Notes under the pieces: model-generated
Database searches by the model: none
What the model saw: only the letters and a program-made list of their open reading frames with translations
What the model was told of the DNA's origin: nothing
Assembly: GCA_018710805.1 (NCBI GenBank)
Contig: DVJG01000168.1
Span: forward strand, 1 to 5,047
Length of the DNA stretch: 5,047 nt
Reading direction: 5' to 3'
Origin: Candidatus Faecousia faecipullorum
GTDB lineage: Bacteria > Bacillota > Clostridia > Oscillospirales > Oscillospiraceae
Position numbers and translations under genes: made by a program
In this document: in pieces, positions 1 to 5,047 of the stretch
How positions within the stretch are numbered: position 1 is the first letter of the stretch
Layout: every line of letters begins with the position of its first letter

Positions 1-1031
1 GTGCCGTCGGCGTTAAAGAACCGGAAGGGCTCGGTGTCGCCGTCACAGGTCCAGGTGATGGGCACAATCTTGCCGCCGCAGGCAAAGTAGCCGTTTCCTC
101 CGGCATTGAAGTCGGCCTTGTAATAGATGTCCATGGTCTCCATGGGGGCAAACATGACAATCACGTTCCGGAAGGACTCCACTTCGTCGGTGATCTGGTC
201 GTGCATTTCCATGTCATACTGGTTGTACACGTACTTCTGGGTCTCGGCGTCATACTTCATGACGGTGTCCTTCTTGATGTTGCCCTGATAGGCCAGGGTT
301 ATGGTGATTTCCGCGGCGTCCTCGCCATCAGCAGGAGTGCCGTCGTCGGTGAAGCGGAAGCCGTAGTCCTTCTCCAGGGTCATGGGATAGCCCTGGGCCT
401 CAGCGTAGGCCTTGATGCCGGAGCCAATGCCGAAAAGGGTATTCTCATAGGCACGCTTGTACTCCGTATCCCGGTAGGAGGTGCCCGCCTGGGCAACGGT
501 CCAGGAGTCGATGTTGAAATTCTCAATGCCCCGGCTCTCGGCGTCCTCCAGTGCCAGAGGAGAGCCGCCGGCATGGGCCACAATCAGGCTGTAGTGCTGG
601 GCAATCTGGTTGAAAATGGGCCGGGTGGAACGGGTGGAGCCAATGGCCTCGGCTTCCTCAATGTTGCTGAACAGAGCCAGGCAGCGGACGATGGTGTTGT
701 TCACGAACATCTCCATGACCACGTCAGCCTTCACCATGTTCACATGGGGCAGGTTCTCCTTCATGTTGCTGATGGTGGAGGCGAAGATCCGGTCCGTGAA
801 GGGTGCGTCCAGAACTTCGCCGTTGAGGGGATTCTCCAGGACAGGGGGCTCCGTGGCCTCGGTGGTCTCCTCGGCGGCTTCGGTGGCTGCCTCGGAAGCG
901 GCGGTTTCTGCCGCTGCGGTGGCCTCGGTGGGCAGGGTGATGACTTCCGGCTCCGTGGGTGCAGCCGTGGTGGCGCCGCAGCCGGAAAGCATCAGCGTCA
1001 GGATGAGAAGCAGTGCAATGGTGCGTTTCAT
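1..1031 (-). CDS. DUF3048 (YerB-like) lipoprotein, 3'-truncated by window edge
   Basis: The frame is open from ATG at 1031-1029 to the window edge (343 complete codons, no stop), so the C-terminus is missing. Residues 1-17 are a lipoprotein signal peptide (MKRT, a hydrophobic stretch, lipobox LSGC with Cys18), predicting an anchor on the outer face of the membrane. Residues about 21-64 are a Thr/Glu/Ala-rich linker. Residues about 66-215 resemble the DUF3048 N-terminal domain: NPLNGE at 67-72, ADVVMEMF at 102-109, Arg116 in the place of the conserved TR, IGSTRSTR at 130-137, and AHAGGSP at 152-158. Residues about 235-343 resemble the C-terminal DUF3048 domain, with GGNGYFACGGKIVPITW at 311-327. 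YerB of Bacillus subtilis belongs to this family; I know of no firmly established molecular function. The match is divergent: NNTIVR replaces the usual GGITR-like segment, and AYENTLF (194-200) stands where relatives have a PHN-like motif. It is the last visible gene of the run, 51 bases after the binding protein gene. The family call is by recalled motifs, not a search. Confidence 0.85.
   Translation of the reverse strand, partial: MKRTIALLLILTLMLSGCGATTAAPTEPEVITLPTEATAAAETAASEAATEAAEETTEATEPPVLENPLNGEVLDAPFTDRIFASTISNMKENLPHVNMVKADVVMEMFVNNTIVRCLALFSNIEEAEAIGSTRSTRPIFNQIAQHYSLIVAHAGGSPLALEDAESRGIENFNIDSWTVAQAGTSYRDTEYKRAYENTLFGIGSGIKAYAEAQGYPMTLEKDYGFRFTDDGTPADGEDAAEITITLAYQGNIKKDTVMKYDAETQKYVYNQYDMEMHDQITDEVESFRNVIVMFAPMETMDIYYKADFNAGGNGYFACGGKIVPITWTCDGDTEPFRFFNADG
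840..971 (-). other. Thr/Glu/Ala-rich low-complexity linker in the DUF3048 lipoprotein
   Basis: Codons 21-64 of the DUF3048 lipoprotein encode almost only Thr, Ala, Glu and Pro, with repeated A-T-E and E-A-A-type steps and GCC/ACC/GAG codons. The stretch directly follows the lipidated Cys18 and precedes the first folded domain. A flexible spacer that carries the domain away from the membrane through the wall is the natural reading (inference). The underlying DNA is a degenerate tandem-like tract that could vary in length between strains. Confidence 0.8.
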
Positions 1032-1040
1032 AGATCTCTT

Positions 1041-1050
1041 ATTTCCTTTC
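1041..1050 (-). promoter_or_regulatory. Ribosome binding site of the DUF3048 lipoprotein gene
   Basis: On the minus strand this reads GAAAGGAAAT. Its AAGGA core (1044-1048) lies 12 bases before the ATG at 1031. It is weaker and further from its start than the sites of the two preceding genes, but it supports this ATG, which alone gives the signal peptide and lipobox. Confidence 0.6.
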
Positions 1051-1082
1051 TTATTGGTTGTTTTTTATGATCAATCTTCAGA

Positions 1083-2663
1083 TCATTCATAAATGGTGGG
1101 AAGCTGGGCGTCTTCCATGGTGCGCCCCCGGGTGTAGAAAAACACGTTGTCTCTGGCCGGAGCCAGGTCCGGCATCAGGCCTCGCTGGGCATAGACCGCG
1201 TACTGCCCGAAGAGCACGGGAATGATACGGCCGTCTTCCAGGAGCTTTTTATAGAGGTTATAGAACATACTGGTATCCTCCAGGGCGTGGAGGTTCATGT
1301 CCCGGAGGGTGGGGTTATTCAGGCCGCCCCGGCTCAGCTCTCCGTAGTCCCGGAAGAATTCCGACAGGTCCATGGTGGGCGACAGCCGGGTCATGCCGAT
1401 GTAAATGTCGTATTCCGCAGCCACCAGGGTGTTCTTGAAGGCCGCGCCGCCTTTTTCCAAGGTGACGCTGTTCAATCCCAGGTCCGTCAGGGTCTTGGCA
1501 ATGGACCGGGCCACGGCTACCCGGGCGGAGTCGTCGGAGTTCACCAGAATGCGGAACTCCCGGGCGCCGCCGCCATCCTTTTTCTGGGGAATCCGGTAGC
1601 CCCGCAGATGGTCCAGGAATTTCATGGTGTCGTAGCCGTATTGGGAGGCCAGGCTCTTACTGTAGTACGGCTCCGTGGGGGAGCAGGGCAGGGTCACAGG
1701 GGTCACCAGGCCCGTATAGTTTTCCTCCGCCAGGGTCTCCCGGTCAATGGCGTAGGTCAGGAAGGTTCTCAGGGTGCCATCCTCAAAGAAGGGGCTGTAG
1801 CCGATGTTGCAACCGATGTACATCATGTAGCCGCTCTCCACTTCCCACAGCTCATAGTCGCAGCGGTACTCGGCAAAGGTGGCGCTCATGGGGTTGGTGC
1901 AGACCACGCTGACGTCGCCGAACTGGAACTGGTCCCGGACGTCGGCCACGCTGTGGACCTCCACCAGGTCGATGGACGGGTCAATGGCGGGGACCTTCAG
2001 GTCGCCGCACCACCAGGCGGGATTTCGCACCAGGGTGGCGCCGCCTACGCTGTCGGAGAAGACATAGGGCCCCGTACCCAGGGGGCGGGTCTCATCCAGC
2101 TGGCTGGCCTTGATAATGGGCACGTCCATCAACAGGGGGAAATTTCCGTAGGGGGTGTCCAAATAGAAGGCCACGCCTCCGTCCTCTGTGGGCTTGATGT
2201 CCACCAGATGGATGAACCGGAATTTATAATAGTCGTTTTCCTTGGCCCGCTGATAGGTAGCCACCACGTCGTCCACGGTGACGGGGGTGCCATCGGAAAA
2301 GGTGGCGTGGGCCAGGTACACCACCCAGGTCCGGCTGTCCGCGCTGACCCGGTAGGTTTCGCAGAGGATAGGGGTGGGTTCCTTACTGCCGCTGACTGCG
2401 AAAAGGGGCTGGTAGATGAGGCTCATAAGGACGCGGTTTGTATAGTCACTGCCGAAAACCGGGTTCAAGGACCTGTCGGGGTAGTAGGCCAGGGTCAGCT
2501 CCTGGTTGTTTTCCTCCTTCTCCAGGTCCTCCGGCTCCTGGCCGTCCAGCAAAATGGCGTCGCCGGTGGGGACATAGCCGGAATTGTCTATGTTTCTGCC
2601 GCAGCCGGAGAACAGCCCCAGCGTCATGGCAAACAGCAATGTCAGTGCGATGGTTTTTTTCAT
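1083..2663 (-). CDS. Family 5 extracellular solute-binding lipoprotein (ABC transporter type), orphan
   Basis: This is a complete gene of 526 residues, a normal length for SBP_bac_5 (oligopeptide/dipeptide/nickel) proteins. ATG at 2663 is chosen over upstream in-frame starts because it begins MKKTIAL, a signal peptide with lipobox FSGC (Cys21), and sits behind a GGAGG site. A polar, acidic linker (about 22-55) follows. Family marks are FSDGTPVTVDD (122-132), GTGPYVF (196-202) followed by VRNPAWW (212-218), the YAIDRETL hinge region (304-311), and a C-terminal IPVLFGQY segment (481-488). Such proteins capture peptides or similar solutes outside the cell and deliver them to a membrane permease. 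No permease or ATPase gene is adjacent, so it may work with a transporter encoded elsewhere or as a sensor. Its start overlaps the pgeF stop, implying coupled translation. The ligand cannot be told from sequence. The mature part holds six cysteines, many for an exported Gram-positive protein. Confidence 0.93.
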   Translation of the reverse strand: MKKTIALTLLFAMTLGLFSGCGRNIDNSGYVPTGDAILLDGQEPEDLEKEENNQELTLAYYPDRSLNPVFGSDYTNRVLMSLIYQPLFAVSGSKEPTPILCETYRVSADSRTWVVYLAHATFSDGTPVTVDDVVATYQRAKENDYYKFRFIHLVDIKPTEDGGVAFYLDTPYGNFPLLMDVPIIKASQLDETRPLGTGPYVFSDSVGGATLVRNPAWWCGDLKVPAIDPSIDLVEVHSVADVRDQFQFGDVSVVCTNPMSATFAEYRCDYELWEVESGYMMYIGCNIGYSPFFEDGTLRTFLTYAIDRETLAEENYTGLVTPVTLPCSPTEPYYSKSLASQYGYDTMKFLDHLRGYRIPQKKDGGGAREFRILVNSDDSARVAVARSIAKTLTDLGLNSVTLEKGGAAFKNTLVAAEYDIYIGMTRLSPTMDLSEFFRDYGELSRGGLNNPTLRDMNLHALEDTSMFYNLYKKLLEDGRIIPVLFGQYAVYAQRGLMPDLAPARDNVFFYTRGRTMEDAQLPTIYE

Positions 2664-2675
2664 GACTGCCTCCCT
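2660..2675 (-). promoter_or_regulatory. pgeF/SBP ATGA stop-start overlap with embedded ribosome binding site
   Basis: The pgeF stop TGA (2662-2660) and the ATG of the solute-binding protein (2663-2661) share two bases as ATGA. An AGGGAGG site (2669-2675) lies inside the last pgeF codons, with five bases between GGAGG and the ATG. This arrangement fixes the start of the solute-binding gene and points to translational coupling by re-initiation. Confidence 0.85.
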
Positions 2676-3460
2676 TGGCACAGGATGACGGCTCCCTGGG
2701 AGCCCCGGACGCCGGCGGTGACCCGATGGGACCAGAAGCGGTCCGAACGGCACACTGTGCAGGATGGGGAGCACTCAATATGGCGCACCCCCGCCCGGCG
2801 AAGGACCATGGCGTTGATGGCTTTCAGGTCCAGGTGGTACTTTTCCCCGCGCTTTTCCATATAGCGCTCCGCTTCCGGCCCGAAGGCGGCGGTCATGGCC
2901 TGGGGCACGTCGGAATCGGTCTCAAAATGGCACCCGGCAATGTTGGGGCCAATGGCGGCGCGGATGTCCTCCGGGTTGGTGCCGAAGTTTTTGACCATTG
3001 CTTCCACGCACTTGGCGGCGATGGCCTTATAGGTCCCCCGCCAGCCTGCGTGGGCTGCGCCTGCGGCCCCGGTCACCGGGTCCCACAGCAAAATGGGGGT
3101 GCAGTCGGCGGTGAACACCAGAAGGGCCGTGCCCGGGTCCGCCGTCACCAGGCCGTCGCACTCCGGGTAGTCCCGGTGGCAGAGGGAAATGTGGTCCTTC
3201 TTTGTGACCACCCGGACAATGTCAGAATGGGTCTGCCGGGTCATCACCAGGTTTTCCGGGTCAAACCCCAGGGCATGCCCCAGATTTTTCAGGTTCTTCT
3301 CCACATTCTCCATGGTGTCCCGGTCGTTTAAGGCCAGGTTCAGGCTGGCGTTGGCCTGGGTGCTGACGCCGCCGAAGCGTGTGGTGAAGCCGTGGGGCAC
3401 CAAAATGCCCTGGGCGGCTTCCCATTCCACTTTGTCAAATTTTCGTTCCACCACAGACAT
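2660..3460 (-). CDS. pgeF: Peptidoglycan editing factor PgeF (YfiH/YlmD family, laccase domain)
   Basis: This is a complete gene of 266 residues, the usual length for this cytoplasmic family. The conserved metal/catalytic set is present: TRQTHSD with His78, the FTADCTPILLWD block with Cys120, and AHAGWRGT with His137. IGPNIAGCHFE (170-180) and the C-terminal CTVCRSDRFWSHR (234-246) also match. Family knowledge: the E. coli member YfiH (PgeF) removes wrongly formed UDP-MurNAc-L-Ser so that serine does not replace alanine in peptidoglycan. Family members also show purine nucleoside phosphorylase, adenosine deaminase and copper-dependent phenol oxidase activity in vitro, which is why databases call them laccases. 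ATG at 3460 is supported by a strong AAGGAGG site. It lies 24 bases after the secA stop, with no terminator between, and its own stop overlaps the next start. Which activity matters in this organism cannot be read from the sequence. Confidence 0.95.
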   Translation of the reverse strand: MSVVERKFDKVEWEAAQGILVPHGFTTRFGGVSTQANASLNLALNDRDTMENVEKNLKNLGHALGFDPENLVMTRQTHSDIVRVVTKKDHISLCHRDYPECDGLVTADPGTALLVFTADCTPILLWDPVTGAAGAAHAGWRGTYKAIAAKCVEAMVKNFGTNPEDIRAAIGPNIAGCHFETDSDVPQAMTAAFGPEAERYMEKRGEKYHLDLKAINAMVLRRAGVRHIECSPSCTVCRSDRFWSHRVTAGVRGSQGAVILCQGRQS

Positions 3461-3468
3461 TTCATTGC

Positions 3469-3475
3469 CCTCCTT
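3469..3475 (-). promoter_or_regulatory. Ribosome binding site of pgeF
   Basis: On the minus strand this is a perfect AAGGAGG, eight bases before the ATG at 3460. It occupies most of the 24-base gap after secA, leaving no room for a full promoter there. An out-of-frame ATG at 3465-3463 is too close to the site to be the start. Confidence 0.85.
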
Positions 3476-3484
3476 TTTGTGGTT

Positions 3485-5047
<1,563 letters not shown>

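Noticed and set aside
1068..1085. Inverted repeat after the solute-binding protein as a terminator
   Set aside because: The stem is only five base pairs with an eight-base loop, and the minus strand continues with A rather than T residues, so no intrinsic terminator is formed.
201..1092. Overlapping plus-strand open frames (201-1070 and 610-1092) opposite the DUF3048 gene
   Set aside because: The minus strand carries a lipoprotein signal, lipobox and DUF3048 motifs over the same bases; the plus-strand products are low-complexity mirror images of the linker and domain.
2664..2774. Upstream start for the solute-binding protein, 37 codons longer
   Set aside because: It would place an Arg/Pro-rich stretch before the signal peptide, overlap pgeF by over 100 bases, and ignore the ribosome site just before the ATG at 2663.
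1287..2864. Long plus-strand open frame (525 codons) opposite the solute-binding protein and the end of pgeF
   Set aside because: It lies antisense to two genes with clear motifs, spans their junction, and its translation is rich in His, Val, Gly and Gln with no recognisable domain, as expected for a shadow of GC-rich codons.
2660..3460. Reading the YfiH-family gene as a true multicopper laccase
   Set aside because: The protein is 266 residues with the single YfiH-type His/Cys/His site and none of the multicopper oxidase cupredoxin domains; the laccase name is a database legacy.

Overview
The window reads as an ordinary chromosomal stretch of a GC-rich (roughly 60% by eye) Gram-positive bacterium, most likely a Clostridia member of the Oscillospiraceae/Ruminococcaceae type. 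The reasons are strong AAGGAGG-type ribosome binding sites, two lipoproteins with Gram-positive-style lipoboxes, a DUF3048 (YerB-like) protein of the kind typical of Firmicutes, a Thr/Glu/Ala-rich linker behind one lipobox, and a SecA with a SEC-C zinc-binding tail. The taxonomic placement is an inference.

All four genes lie on the minus strand, so the window reads biologically from right to left. From 5047 to 3485 is the C-terminal 520 residues of the preprotein translocase ATPase SecA, whose N-terminal part lies beyond the right edge. After 24 bases follows pgeF (3460-2660), a complete cytoplasmic peptidoglycan editing factor of the YfiH/YlmD/laccase-domain family. Its stop overlaps the start of the next gene as ATGA. 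That gene (2663-1083) is a complete family 5 (oligopeptide/nickel-type) extracellular solute-binding lipoprotein with no permease or ATPase gene beside it. After a 51-base AT-rich gap comes the start of a DUF3048 (YerB-like) lipoprotein (1031 to the left edge), open through all 343 complete codons and cut by the window end.

The short gaps, the start/stop overlap and the absence of a visible terminator suggest one transcript. All products concern the envelope: SecA exports proteins, including pre-lipoproteins; PgeF keeps wrong residues out of the peptidoglycan precursor pool; the solute-binding protein and the DUF3048 protein would be anchored outside the membrane. Whether they share a pathway is not shown by the sequence.

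I found no RNA gene, mobile element, CRISPR array, attachment site or convincing plus-strand gene. I see no strong sign of an undescribed system. The points most worth a second look are the orphan binding protein translationally coupled to pgeF and the divergent DUF3048 lipoprotein at the left edge.
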